Below, piece after piece: positions 43,941 through 53,470 of a stretch of DNA of 64,000 nt. The position numbers and the translations under genes are program-made. Origin of the DNA: Acidobacteriota bacterium (GTDB lineage Bacteria; Acidobacteriota; Terriglobia; Terriglobales; Acidobacteriaceae); assembly GCA_021851335.1 (NCBI GenBank), contig JAJZEA010000009.1:1-64000 (forward strand). The letters run 5' to 3'. Numbering within the stretch: position 1 is the first letter of the stretch; every line of letters begins with the position of its first letter. The notes beneath the pieces were generated by a model that searched no databases, had not been told where the DNA came from, and worked only from the letters and a program-made list of their open reading frames with translations.

Positions 43941-45632
43941 ATGTCTTCATCGCAAACGAATGATTCTCTTCGCCTGAGTCGGCGCGACGCTCTCAAGCTC
44001 TCTGCTGGCGCGGGTCTTGCGGCAGCAGTTGTGCGTCCGGCCCAAGCCTCAGACAGCATCAAGACGGGGGTTCACCAACAACAGCCGCCCTCGTGCTCCA
44101 CGCCACACTCGGCGGTAGCACAGACTCGTTACGGCAAGGTTCGCGGCTTTGTCTCCGGCGATGTCTTCACCTTCAAGGGCGTGCCTTACGGTCAGGACAC
44201 CGGCGGAGCCAATCGCTGGCTTCCCGCCAAGCCACCCATTCCCTGGGAGGGTGAATATCCGGCGCTCATCTACGGAGCCAACTGTCCGCAGCGGCTGCAT
44301 GACTGGCACAGCCAGGAGCAGGTCTTCCTGCAGGACTGGGATGACGGCTGGCAAAGCGAAGACATGCTCAAGCTGAACATCTGGACACCGTCGCTGACGG
44401 GAAGCCGCCCGGTGATGTTCTACATCCACGGCGGCGGCTTTGAATTTGGCTCGTCGTATGAGCTGCCCTCGCACGAAGGGGCGAACATGGCCCGGTATCA
44501 CGATGTCGTGCAGGTTTCAGTCAACCATCGCTTGAATTCCCTGGGCTTCCTCGATATGTCGGAGTTTGGCCCCGGCTACGAGGAATCGTCGAATGTGGGG
44601 ATGACCGACCTGGTCGCGGCGCTGAAGTGGGTGAGGGAGAACATTGCCAACTTCGGCGGCGATCCGAACCGAGTCATGATCTATGGGCAGTCTGGCGGCG
44701 GCGGCAAGGTGGCCACGCTGATGGCCATGCCTTCTGCGCAGGGACTCTTTCACTGTGCCGCGATCCAATCCGGCGGCGCCTTCACCAGTCCAGCGGATGA
44801 AGCTCGCGAACTGACCCGACAGATGGTGAAGGATCTCGGCCTCTCGACTGGCAACATCGGAGCGCTGCAGAAGATGGACTGGACAGCATTGATGGCAGCC
44901 GCTGACGCCGCTCAGGGGAAGATCTCCGCCGGCAATCCCGGGCCATTCCACCGGCCCGGACCGCCACGCCGCTTCTGGGCGCCGATCCTCGACGGCACGG
45001 TGATTCCGACCAGTCCCTTCCACGACTCAGCTCCGGCGATCTCGCGCAATATCCCGCTGATGGTCGGCTCGGTCAGCGAGGAAGGCAACTCGATGGCATC
45101 ACGCCCCACGGAAGCCGAGTGGCGCGCGAACCTGATCCAAGCCTACGGAGCGGAAAAGGGAAAGGCACTGGCCGATGCGATGCAAAAAGCCTATCCGCAG
45201 AAGAGCGCTCAGACGCTATCCTACATGTGCGGAGGCCGTGGTTTTCTCAATGGACTGTCGATGCGGAATGGCGTGGTCCACATGGCCAAACTCAAGTATG
45301 AGCTGCATGCTGCGCCGGTTTATACCTACTACTTCACCTGGCAGACGAAGATGCTGGACGGAGTGCCGGGAGCGTGGCACACATCCGATCTGCAGTTCTG
45401 CTTTGACAACACCCTGCGCTGCGAACAGGGCACAGGCAACACTCCCGAAGCGCAGGCGCTGGCACGGAAGATGGCCCGAGCGTGGGCAAACTTTGCTCGT
45501 ACCGGCAATCCAAGCCAACCCGGATTAACCTGGGAACCCTCCGACCCGGTGACGAACAAGACCATGGTCTGGGATAACGAAAGCCGCATGGTCAACGACC
45601 CGGACGGACAGTTGAGGAAGTTCCTGCTCTGA
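43941..45632 (+). CDS. Tat-exported type-B carboxylesterase
   Basis: About 563 residues from ATG 43941 (AAAGGA upstream). A Tat-type leader (LSRRDALKLSAGAGLAAAV) marks export of a folded protein. The type-B carboxylesterase core follows: VRGFVSGDVFTFKGVPYG, SEDMLKLNIWTP, oxyanion HGGGFEFGS, nucleophile elbow IYGQSGGGGKV (Ser251), and the late catalytic Glu and His regions. It hydrolyses esters, and its position behind GH51 copy 3 suggests de-esterification of plant polymers. A strong terminator follows. Confidence 0.9.
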   Translation: MSSSQTNDSLRLSRRDALKLSAGAGLAAAVVRPAQASDSIKTGVHQQQPPSCSTPHSAVAQTRYGKVRGFVSGDVFTFKGVPYGQDTGGANRWLPAKPPIPWEGEYPALIYGANCPQRLHDWHSQEQVFLQDWDDGWQSEDMLKLNIWTPSLTGSRPVMFYIHGGGFEFGSSYELPSHEGANMARYHDVVQVSVNHRLNSLGFLDMSEFGPGYEESSNVGMTDLVAALKWVRENIANFGGDPNRVMIYGQSGGGGKVATLMAMPSAQGLFHCAAIQSGGAFTSPADEARELTRQMVKDLGLSTGNIGALQKMDWTALMAAADAAQGKISAGNPGPFHRPGPPRRFWAPILDGTVIPTSPFHDSAPAISRNIPLMVGSVSEEGNSMASRPTEAEWRANLIQAYGAEKGKALADAMQKAYPQKSAQTLSYMCGGRGFLNGLSMRNGVVHMAKLKYELHAAPVYTYYFTWQTKMLDGVPGAWHTSDLQFCFDNTLRCEQGTGNTPEAQALARKMARAWANFARTGNPSQPGLTWEPSDPVTNKTMVWDNESRMVNDPDGQLRKFLL

Positions 45633-45668
45633 TTGTGAAACCTCTCGGCAATCGCCCACTCACCGAAC

Positions 45669-45700
45669 GAGACCTGCCATCTTCGTGGCAGGTCTTGTTT
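45669..45700 (+). terminator. Rho-independent terminator of the carboxylesterase gene
   Basis: GACCTGCCA (45671-45679) pairs with TGGCAGGTC (45686-45694) around a TCTTCG loop, extended by an A-T pair, and TTGTTT follows. It lies about 40 bases after the stop codon, closing the plus-strand GH51-esterase unit. Confidence 0.8.
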
Positions 45701-45857
45701 CATTGCGCATCGACCCTATCCTGGCTCATTGGATTTATGCTTCACAGCAATGCTTCGGAGAACATATCCTCAGAAACAGACGTTGGAGACAGGATGCGGC
45801 CGAGGTGTAGCTTCATCCTCGACCAGCAATATTTTCAAACTGGAGTGGGACACAGCA

Positions 45858-46553
45858 GTGAAATGGCGAAGCAGACAGCCGATGAGCGAGCGGATGAAGC
45901 AGAGATGGCTCCGACACCATCTGCCGATGGCGGTGGCAAGTGCAGCAGCGGTTGCGGTGCTGGACTGCACACGACCCTATGCCGACAGCATCACCCGGCT
46001 GAGCTTTGCGACCGCCTATGTGGCCGTTGCGCTGCTGGCGCTGACGCTGATGACTGGCCCATGGAATTTGGTGACCGGAAGGCGTAATCCCGTCTCGAGC
46101 GATCTGCGGCGCGATCTGGGAATTTGGGCCGGGGCATTGGCACTGGTGCACACGGGGGTGGGGCAGTGTGTTCACCTGCGCGGACGGCCCTGGCTCTATT
46201 ACATCTATGGCCCGTGGGAGCATGGACACTGGATGCCGTTGCGCCATGATCTGTTTGGCTTCAACAACTTCACCGGCTTGGCCAGCGCTATCGTGGTTGC
46301 ACTGCTGCTGGCTACATCCAGCGACTGGGCACTACGCCGGCTGGGCACTCCCGGCTGGAAGCGGCTGCAGCGTTGGAACTATGCGGCCTTTGTGCTGGCC
46401 ACTGCACATGGCATCGGATATCAGACGATGGAAAAACAAAAGGCGCAGTTTGTGGCGGTCGTAGTGACGTGCGCGGTCGTCGCGGCGGGAATGCAGATCA
46501 CAGGATTTGCCCTGCGGCGTGCGGAGCGGCAAAGCAAGCGGGTGGCTCGTTGA
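45858..46553 (+). CDS. Ferric-reductase-like (YedZ/MsrQ type) membrane protein
   Basis: About 231 residues from GTG 45858 (GGAG upstream; ATG 45882 is the alternative). Around six hydrophobic spans with conserved-looking haem-ligand histidines: ALALVHTGVGQCVHL, and AFVLATAHGIGYQT. The pattern WNLVTGRRNPVSSDLRRDLGIWAG with R/K loops fits the ferric-reductase-like transmembrane domain family, which carries two haems b. No MsrP or other redox partner gene is beside it. A transcript of its own is likely, since a terminator precedes it. Confidence 0.72.
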   Translation: MKWRSRQPMSERMKQRWLRHHLPMAVASAAAVAVLDCTRPYADSITRLSFATAYVAVALLALTLMTGPWNLVTGRRNPVSSDLRRDLGIWAGALALVHTGVGQCVHLRGRPWLYYIYGPWEHGHWMPLRHDLFGFNNFTGLASAIVVALLLATSSDWALRRLGTPGWKRLQRWNYAAFVLATAHGIGYQTMEKQKAQFVAVVVTCAVVAAGMQITGFALRRAERQSKRVAR

Positions 46554-46655
46554 GCACTCTGCGACCGCTGCGGGACTACGCTGGTGCTGCTCTGGGACTG
46601 TTCTGAGCGGGGGCGAACCGGAGGAACTCTGGAGCAGGATGCGCTGCGCGAAAGA

Positions 46656-47609
46656 CTATTTCTGAGTGATATCCGTGCTCGCCTGTTCAAAGGTGAGACG
46701 CAGGTACTTATGCGGATTGACCGGGACGTTGTTGATGCGAACCTCGTAGTGGAGGTTGGGGCCTGTTGCGCGTCCAGTGCGCCCGACGTAGCCAACTACC
46801 TGGCCGCGCGTGACCGATTGGCCCGCCATCACGCTGATCGAGGACAAATGTCCGTAGGTTGTCTTGACTTCATGTCCGTGGTCAATCACGACCTGTCGCC
46901 CATAGCCAGACTCCAGCCCAGCCATATCGACGATGCCATCGCCGGTGGCGCGGACTGGCGTCCCGGTGGGCGCCGAAATATCGATGCCGGTGTGGAATTC
47001 GCCCTCACCGTTGAATGGATCCACGCGCTCCCCAAAACTGGAAGTAACACGCCCCTCTACCGGCCACATCGTCGGCACATCGGCAAGCTGGGTCCAGTCT
47101 GTCAATCCCGTCACGAGATTGGGGTCGGCGCCGTCTTCGAGCGCGCGGGCAACCTTTCCGCTCATGGCCTGTGTCCGCAGGGCGTAGAACTCATCGAGCG
47201 ACTGCTTGACCTGCTGCTGACTCATGGTGTCTGCCAGCGCCAGCGAAGCCGGCGTGGGTGTAGCCGAGGCACGCGAAGCCGAAGTATGGTTGGCCTTCAA
47301 GCCGTAGATGGCGGAAACCTCTCCGGCGATTGCACCGAGCGAGGCCACCTGGACATCGCGGTCATGGGCGATCTGGGCCATCTGACGGTAGTTTTGCCGC
47401 AGTTGCTCACGTTCCCGCCGCATCTGGTTGAAGCTCTCCGTCTTCAAGAGCATTCTCGTATAGGAACCGGCCAGGCCCATGATGGTGAAAGCGCCAACCA
47501 GCGCAGCCGCCACAAAACCATAAAAGTAGTGCATGGGCACAGGAACCTTGCGCACACGGCCATCCTCATCGCGTGTAACAAACAGGATGTAATGGCGTTT
47601 TCGCAGCAT
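46656..47609 (-). CDS. M23-family peptidoglycan endopeptidase
   Basis: About 317 residues from ATG 47609. An N-terminal membrane anchor (FYGFVAAALVGAFTIMGLAG, about 28-47) is followed by a coiled-coil segment (MRREREQLRQNYRQMAQI), a Ser/Ala/Pro-rich linker, and the C-terminal LytM domain. Zinc ligands are visible in EFHTGIDISAP and the HYEVR strand (NLHYEVRINN). This is the layout of a cell-wall endopeptidase or its activator located in the periplasm. It stands divergently to thiL across about 233 bases, where I see no riboswitch. Confidence 0.92.
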   Translation of the reverse strand: MLRKRHYILFVTRDEDGRVRKVPVPMHYFYGFVAAALVGAFTIMGLAGSYTRMLLKTESFNQMRREREQLRQNYRQMAQIAHDRDVQVASLGAIAGEVSAIYGLKANHTSASRASATPTPASLALADTMSQQQVKQSLDEFYALRTQAMSGKVARALEDGADPNLVTGLTDWTQLADVPTMWPVEGRVTSSFGERVDPFNGEGEFHTGIDISAPTGTPVRATGDGIVDMAGLESGYGRQVVIDHGHEVKTTYGHLSSISVMAGQSVTRGQVVGYVGRTGRATGPNLHYEVRINNVPVNPHKYLRLTFEQASTDITQK

Positions 47610-47842
47610 AGTTGTCCTTGTAGGCTCCTGGATCGATGGACGGCACAGATCTCTACTCAGCCTTGGCGCAGCCACGAGGCAGGAAGACGTTCAACCTGTC
47701 TTATTTTAATCCACACCGGAAAGAGAAAACTGAAAAGTCGCCTGGTTTTCACCCCTTATTCCCAATTCGCACTGCGAGTGGGGCACTTCCTGGTCTTCGC
47801 GCGCAGCTTTCTCGTCTTCAGATTCGGGCGTATCCTACTGTT

Positions 47843-48862
47843 ATGGCGCAACTTCCCGGCAACCCTGGCACGGGCGAACTGGCGATGCTCCGCGCGATCC
47901 GCAGTCGCGCAGCAAAAATTTCCAATGCGCGGGTCTCGCTGGGCATTGGGGATGATTGCGCTCTGCTACGCCCAGGCCGGGGTGAAGAACTCGCTGTGAC
48001 GACGGACCTGTCGATCGCAGAACGGCACTTCCGTCTGGACTGGCACCCTCCCGAGTCGGTCGGCCATCGCACGCTGGCGCGCGGCCTCAGCGATCTTGCG
48101 GCGATGGGAGCGCAGCCGGTGGCGGCATTCCTCTCGCTCGCTTTGCCGCCACAACTGGCACGCGTTGCCGGACGCCACTCAGGCGATAGCTGGCTGGACG
48201 GCTTTCTGGACGGATTTCTGGCGCTCGCCGCCCAGCACGGGGTCGCGCTTGCGGGTGGCGATCTGGCCGAGTCTCCGCTGGCACTTGCCGATATTGTGCT
48301 CACCGGAGTGGTGCCGCGCGGCGATGCGCTGCTGCGCTCCGGAGCACAGCTAGGCGATCGAGTCTGCGTGACAGGCACTCTGGGCGGCGCGGCGGCAGAG
48401 CTGGCGGAACTAGCAGCCCATCCGCGACGTTTTGCACGCCTGAAAAAAGCCTCCAAAGAGGCGGACAACGGGCATCCACATCTGTATCCATTGCCGCGCA
48501 TTGCGCAGGGGCTGGCTCTGCGCCGACGCAGGCTGGCCACCGCCGCGCTCGATATCTCCGACGGCCTATCGACGGAGCTGGCCCACCTTGCCGCCGCATC
48601 CAGCGTCCACATCGAGATCGAGGCAGCGCGGATTCCGCTTGATCCAGGGGCCACGCTCTCTCAGGCGTTGCATGGCGGCGAAGACTATGAACTGGTCTTC
48701 ACCGCGCCGACCCAGGCGCGCCTGCCGCGCACGATTGCGGGCGTGCCCATCACCGTCATCGGGCGCGTCGCGGCTCCGCGCCGCGGGCTGGCCGCAGTGA
48801 CGCTGCTGGAAGATGGCACACGACACCCCCTTACACCGCGCGGCTGGGAGCACTTTCGCTGA
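47843..48862 (+). CDS. thiL: Thiamine-monophosphate kinase
   Basis: About 339 residues from ATG 47843. ThiL motifs: GIGDDCALLRP near residue 35, TTDLSIAERHF, the metal-binding GLSDLAAMGAQP, and AALDISDGLSTELAHLA, then HGGEDYELVF. It phosphorylates thiamine monophosphate to the diphosphate, the last step of thiamine pyrophosphate synthesis. The upstream region lacks a recognisable thi-box. It converges with the metalloprotease gene over about 26 bases. Confidence 0.94.
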   Translation: MAQLPGNPGTGELAMLRAIRSRAAKISNARVSLGIGDDCALLRPGRGEELAVTTDLSIAERHFRLDWHPPESVGHRTLARGLSDLAAMGAQPVAAFLSLALPPQLARVAGRHSGDSWLDGFLDGFLALAAQHGVALAGGDLAESPLALADIVLTGVVPRGDALLRSGAQLGDRVCVTGTLGGAAAELAELAAHPRRFARLKKASKEADNGHPHLYPLPRIAQGLALRRRRLATAALDISDGLSTELAHLAAASSVHIEIEAARIPLDPGATLSQALHGGEDYELVFTAPTQARLPRTIAGVPITVIGRVAAPRRGLAAVTLLEDGTRHPLTPRGWEHFR

Positions 48863-48888
48863 CCCGCTCCGCGCGGCGATTGCCCGGC

Positions 48889-51420
48889 TCAGTTCTGAGC
48901 GGGATCTTCGCTCGTGAATTCGCCAATCGGCTGGCCGGGCGGCGTCGGCAGCACCGGAGCGGGAACATACTTTGCCGGATCTCGCGCGAAGTCTTCCATC
49001 TGGCTGAGCGCAGCATCGCGATGCGCAATCGCCGCGGCATCGGTGAGCATCTCGCTGTCCAGCGAGCGCTTGAGCTGCATCGCCTGTTCCAGCGCCTCGG
49101 CCCGGGCTTCAGGTGAGGCTTTGGCGTTTGCCGCCAACCCCAGCAGGCCGCGCAGGACCAGGTCTTCCACCGTTGCCTGAGTCAGACCGGCAAGCCCTGG
49201 CTGGCGCGGAGCGTCCCAGGTGGCAGCCAGCGTCTGATGGATCACTTCCTCCAGCCCCGGCATCGCTGCGTCGCGAGCGTGGTACTCCACCATTCGGCTG
49301 GCGCGCGCGGGATCAAAGAGGAGCGAGATAGTCAATCCGGCGGCAGCCTCGACTGCGCCTTCCGGGTCGAAGGTGAGTCCAGTGAATCCACCGAAAGCCT
49401 CGCGCGTTCGGGGATAGCCGGGCGGTACCGGAGGCAGCAAAGAGAGCAGGGAATCGGGCAGTGTGAGCATCGAAGCATCGAGCGTCTTCAGCACGGCGGT
49501 CAATGCCCGGCGTTGCTCTGCGGCAGGAATCATCTGGGTCACCATGCCGCCATCGCCGCGCACCGCATAGCGATAATCCAGCCCGCCGATCAGCTTGGCC
49601 GCAGCTTCGGTCTGGTAGCGATGCAGCAGATAAAGCGGAACCAGCGTCTCTTCCATCTGCGCCATCGGCTCGCCGATACGAATCGTATCCGGGCCGAAAC
49701 GCTGGAGCGCCGCCGCCCGCACCGTGAGCAGCCGCTCCAGCTCTGTCGGCGCATCGTCGCCGTTATCCCACAGGTGCGCGTAGGGATGCGCTCCACCCAG
49801 CGGACGCGCGTCTTCGTCGGTAATGTAGCGCACTCCAGCAGCGACCTCCTGATGCAGCATCTGCTGAAGCGCCGACTGCTCATCCACGCCGGGCGCAAAC
49901 TGCGTGTAGCCATAGCGGATCACATCCTTGTCCCAGGCGCCGATTCCGGTCGCATAGGCGTGATCGAGTGTCGGTTTGCCGGTTGCATCCAGCGTGATCC
50001 ACGGATGCGGATAATCCATTACGGATTCGCCCTGTCCCTGGCTGGAAGCGGCAAAGTTGTGCGCCAGTCCCAGCGTGTGGCCAACCTCGTGCGCGGCCAG
50101 TTGGCGTGTGCGCGCCAGCACCATCGCTTCCATATCTTTGGGAATCGGTTTGCCGTCGAGATAGGGCGCGAGCAACGCCTCTGCGATACGATAGTCCTGC
50201 CGCGCGCGCAGGCTGCCCAGCGTCACCTGCCCTTTGATGATCTCTCCGGTGCGCGGATCGATGACGGAAGCGCCGTAGCTCCAGCCGCGCGTCGCACGAT
50301 GCACCCACTGAATCATGTTGTAGCGGATATCCATCGGGTCGGCGCCCTCAGGGAGCACTTTTACCTGAAAGGCATTGTGAAAGCCGGCGGCTTCAAAAGC
50401 CTGACTCCACCAGCTCGCGCCTTCCACCAGCGCGCTGCGTATCGGCTCCGGCGCGCCGCGATCCACGTAGTAGACGATGGGCTGGACCGGCTCGCTGACT
50501 GTAGCTTGCGGATTCTTTTTCTGCAGCCAGTGCCGCTCGATATAGCGCTTGTCCAGCCGATCGTTCACGCCTGCGGCTTCATCGCGAAAGCGCAGTGGGA
50601 AATAGCCTGAGCGCGGATCATAGGCGCGCGGCCTGTAGCCATCGTCCGGCAGCGCGATCAGGGACGTATGCTCGCGCACCGTCACCGCATGAGGATCCGG
50701 CGTCACCTGCTTCAGATATTTCCCCTTCGGCTCACCCTGCGAGACAAAGGTCTCGACGGCTTCGACCTCCGAGTTCTGCGGAAAATCCTTCGTGGCATCC
50801 AGCGCAATCGCGCTGCGGCTCATATCTTCGCGATAGTTGCCCTGGTGCGTGGATGCAATTGTTTCCGCAACGTTGTGCGCATCACGCAGGAAGAAGTCGG
50901 TTGCATCCACAAGGACGTGTCTGTTGTCGTCCTCGGCTTCCGCGTGAAACCCCCACAGCACGCTCGCTGCGAAGGACTGAGCGACGGCCAGTTGTTCGGC
51001 TGGCTCCGTTGCACTCGAGCGGAAATTCAGATTCGGCTCTACCAGCAGCACCTTGCCGCCGACGCGTTCAAAGTGGACCACGCGCTCACGGCCAAGCTGG
51101 CCGCGGTCCAGCCCGATGTCGTTTGATCCCATACCGTAAGGCAGTTGATCGAGCAGAAGAAAATCCCGATTCATCTGCGGAATCTCCAGATACAGCTTGC
51201 CCGATCTTTCATCCCAGTCCATGGGGAACAATCCGTCCATATGGCGCATCATCGCTGTTCGCCTCTCAATGGCCCCGACGGAAGAGTGTGCAGCCGGGCT
51301 GCTTTGCGCAACCGCTGGAATGTTTGGCTGCGCTTGCAGCATCGGTGATGTTGCGAGGACCGTTGCGCAGAGCGCCGCTACGATCCAATTGCTGGAAATT
51401 CCGCATCGCCTGTTTCGCAT
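48889..51420 (-). CDS. Large secreted zincin metalloprotease (DUF5117/DUF4953 type)
   Basis: About 843 residues with a signal segment (IVAALCATVLATSPMLQAQ). The N-terminal half (GSNDIGLDRGQLGRERVVHFERVG) and YFPLRFRDEAAGVNDR match this large acidobacterial/bacteroidetal metalloprotease family. The catalytic zincin site is HEVGHTLGLAH, with His444, Glu445, His448 and His454, so it has the third His of metzincin-like enzymes. The rest is helical. It acts outside the cytoplasm on unknown proteins. Monocistronic, divergent from the HEAT gene by 150 bases. Confidence 0.9.
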   Translation of the reverse strand: MRNRRCGISSNWIVAALCATVLATSPMLQAQPNIPAVAQSSPAAHSSVGAIERRTAMMRHMDGLFPMDWDERSGKLYLEIPQMNRDFLLLDQLPYGMGSNDIGLDRGQLGRERVVHFERVGGKVLLVEPNLNFRSSATEPAEQLAVAQSFAASVLWGFHAEAEDDNRHVLVDATDFFLRDAHNVAETIASTHQGNYREDMSRSAIALDATKDFPQNSEVEAVETFVSQGEPKGKYLKQVTPDPHAVTVREHTSLIALPDDGYRPRAYDPRSGYFPLRFRDEAAGVNDRLDKRYIERHWLQKKNPQATVSEPVQPIVYYVDRGAPEPIRSALVEGASWWSQAFEAAGFHNAFQVKVLPEGADPMDIRYNMIQWVHRATRGWSYGASVIDPRTGEIIKGQVTLGSLRARQDYRIAEALLAPYLDGKPIPKDMEAMVLARTRQLAAHEVGHTLGLAHNFAASSQGQGESVMDYPHPWITLDATGKPTLDHAYATGIGAWDKDVIRYGYTQFAPGVDEQSALQQMLHQEVAAGVRYITDEDARPLGGAHPYAHLWDNGDDAPTELERLLTVRAAALQRFGPDTIRIGEPMAQMEETLVPLYLLHRYQTEAAAKLIGGLDYRYAVRGDGGMVTQMIPAAEQRRALTAVLKTLDASMLTLPDSLLSLLPPVPPGYPRTREAFGGFTGLTFDPEGAVEAAAGLTISLLFDPARASRMVEYHARDAAMPGLEEVIHQTLAATWDAPRQPGLAGLTQATVEDLVLRGLLGLAANAKASPEARAEALEQAMQLKRSLDSEMLTDAAAIAHRDAALSQMEDFARDPAKYVPAPVLPTPPGQPIGEFTSEDPAQN

Positions 51421-51570
51421 CTGTCCGTCTCCACGTCGCCGGTTGAGTCCAAATTTGGGATTGTCTTACTGCACATCTTACGCGTTGAATTCGATCCAAA
51501 GAGATGGAATCGCGTATCCTCAGGAAGAAGGAAGTATGCAGCGCGGAAGAACGCCTGTACTGAGGAATCC

Positions 51571-52386
51571 ATGGCCGAGCCGGAAAATCCAGCGGAGATT
51601 GACGAACTCTTTCGCCAAACGCTTCACGGCGATTACGACGACGAAGACGAAGAAGGTGGCCCGTGGGAAGCGGTCAGCAAACTCCAGGCCATCGCCAGTC
51701 GTGAAGTACTGACCCACGCCATCGAGTGGGCGCGCGACCGCCGTCCGGCGCGCCGTCGCCGCGGCATCGATATTCTGGCTCAACTGGGCAAGACGCCAGA
51801 GCATCCAGCCACAGTATTTGCCGACGAAATCTATTCTGTCGTGACCGCAGTGCTGGCCGATGAGCAGGATCTTGAGGTGATCGACTCCTGCCTGGTGGCG
51901 CTGGGGCACGTTGCTAACCCCGCAGCCATTCCACTTATTCTGCGCTATCGTCGCCATCCGGATCCGGATGTGCGCTTTGCCGCGGCCTTTGGTCTGAGCT
52001 GCTTTGCCGATCACTCGGAGGCTATCGCACCGCTGATCGACCTGACGCGCGATGCCGACCCGGATATTCGCGACTGGGCCACCTTTGGTCTCGGCGTGCA
52101 GGGCAGTGCGGACTCGCCGGAGATTCGCAAAGCGCTGATCGAGCGGCTCAACGACGGCAATCCGGATACGCGCGAAGAAGCTGTCGCCGGCCTGGGCAAG
52201 CGCAAGGAACTGCGCGTACTGCCCGATCTGATGGAGATGCTTCAGCAGGACGAGGTCTCCTATGGCGTGGTGGAGGCGGCCTGCCATCTGCTCGACATGG
52301 ACGCTGTGCGGGAAGACTGGTCCGCGGATGAGTACATCGAAGCACTCTCCGCTCGCTATGCCGCCGAACTGGATCGATATAACTGA
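51571..52386 (+). CDS. HEAT-repeat protein
   Basis: About 271 residues, acidic N-terminus (HGDYDDEDEEGGPWE), then several helical HEAT/PBS-lyase-like repeats: SCLVALGHVANPAAIPLIL, RFAAAFGLSCFADHSEAI, RDWATFGLGVQGSADSPEI, and REEAVAGLGKRKELRVLP. Such repeats bind proteins or act as scaffolds; no catalytic residues are seen. It precedes the ABC/M1 genes on the same strand, with 169 bases between, which hold a palindrome. Confidence 0.85.
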   Translation: MAEPENPAEIDELFRQTLHGDYDDEDEEGGPWEAVSKLQAIASREVLTHAIEWARDRRPARRRRGIDILAQLGKTPEHPATVFADEIYSVVTAVLADEQDLEVIDSCLVALGHVANPAAIPLILRYRRHPDPDVRFAAAFGLSCFADHSEAIAPLIDLTRDADPDIRDWATFGLGVQGSADSPEIRKALIERLNDGNPDTREEAVAGLGKRKELRVLPDLMEMLQQDEVSYGVVEAACHLLDMDAVREDWSADEYIEALSARYAAELDRYN

Positions 52387-52453
52387 TTTTTTGGGGAACA
52401 AGGCTGCGCTTTTTCGCGTACCATGAGGCAACTGCCGGTGGGCCGTTGTAGCC

Positions 52454-52470
52454 GATCTCTGTCGGAGATC
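52454..52470 (+). promoter_or_regulatory. Palindrome upstream of the ABC/M1 operon
   Basis: GATCTC-TGTCG-GAGATC is a 6-bp inverted repeat about 85 bases before the ATPase start, in a region with AT-rich segments on both sides. It may be an operator; no -35/-10 pair is convincing. Confidence 0.3.
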
Positions 52471-52555
52471 TGCTAGCCTCTGTCCTGTTTTCATCTTTCC
52501 AGAATTGCGGCCAACGCTTCCCACTATGCGTCGCAGCCGCTGAGGAGATTCCTCT

Positions 52556-53455
52556 GTGACCGACACTCCGCATCCGCTTGAGCTGCGTATTCAAAACCTG
52601 ACTAAAACATATAAAAACGGCGTCAAGGCGCTGGATGGCGTTTCGCTGGTGATTCCACGCGGCCTTTACGGATTGCTGGGGCCAAACGGGGCTGGAAAAT
52701 CCACGCTCATGCGCACCATCGCCACGCTGCAGGAGCCGGATTCCGGCACCATCCGCTTTGGCGCGCTCGATGTGCTCGCGCAGAAGGAGGAAGTACGCAA
52801 ACTGCTGGGCTATCTTCCGCAGGACTTCGGCGTTTATCCCCGCGTCAGCGCCGAGGAGATGCTGGATCATCTGGCTTTGCTCAAGGGCATCACGCAGAAC
52901 AAGGAGCGCCGTGACGTCGTCCACGCCATGCTGCACCGCGTGAATTTGTGGGACCATCGTCGCAAAGCGCTCACCGGCTTCTCTGGCGGCATGCGTCAGC
53001 GCTTTGGCATTGCGCAGGCGCTGCTGGCTGATCCCCGGCTGCTCATCGTCGATGAGCCGACCGCGGGACTTGATCCGGGCGAGCGCAACCGCTTCTACAA
53101 CCTGCTGGCGGAGATCGGCGAAAATGTCGTCGTCATCCTCTCCACGCATATCGTGCAGGACGTGATGGAGTTGTGCCGCAATATGGCCATCATTCATCAG
53201 GGGCGTGTGCTCTTTGCCGGTCCACCGGATGCCGCCGTTGCCAGCCTCGCCGGGCGCGTCTGGACACGCAGCATCGAACGAGACCAGATCGAGGCATTCA
53301 AACTGCGCATGCAGGTGATCTCGCACAAACTCGTAGCAGGTCAGCCGCAGATTCATGTGCTGGCCAGCGAGGCTCCGGAGCCGGGTTTTGTAGCGGTGCA
53401 GCCGGATCTGGAAGACGTATTTTTTGCCAACATAGCCGGAATTGACGCCAGGTAA
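52556..53455 (+). CDS. ABC transporter ATP-binding protein
   Basis: About 299 residues from GTG 52556. All nucleotide-binding motifs are present: Walker A LLGPNGAGKST (about 41-50), signature FSGGMRQRFGIAQAL, Walker B LLIVDEPTAGLDPGE, and a switch histidine (ILSTHIVQD). The arrangement (KTYKNGVKALDGVSLVIPRG) is of the ABC-2 export type. It lies 15 bases before the permease/peptidase fusion and is its obvious partner. Confidence 0.95.
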   Translation: MTDTPHPLELRIQNLTKTYKNGVKALDGVSLVIPRGLYGLLGPNGAGKSTLMRTIATLQEPDSGTIRFGALDVLAQKEEVRKLLGYLPQDFGVYPRVSAEEMLDHLALLKGITQNKERRDVVHAMLHRVNLWDHRRKALTGFSGGMRQRFGIAQALLADPRLLIVDEPTAGLDPGERNRFYNLLAEIGENVVVILSTHIVQDVMELCRNMAIIHQGRVLFAGPPDAAVASLAGRVWTRSIERDQIEAFKLRMQVISHKLVAGQPQIHVLASEAPEPGFVAVQPDLEDVFFANIAGIDAR

Positions 53456-53470
53456 ACCGAGGAGTTCTGC

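Noticed and set aside
47610..47842. Possible thiamine pyrophosphate riboswitch before thiL
   Set aside because: The conserved CUGAGA and thi-box elements are not present, and thiL starts with no long structured leader.
48863..48903. CCCGCTC / GAGCGGG inverted repeat between thiL and the metalloprotease gene
   Set aside because: Only 7 bp with a 27-base loop, no T-run, overlapping a stop codon; not better than chance at this GC content.
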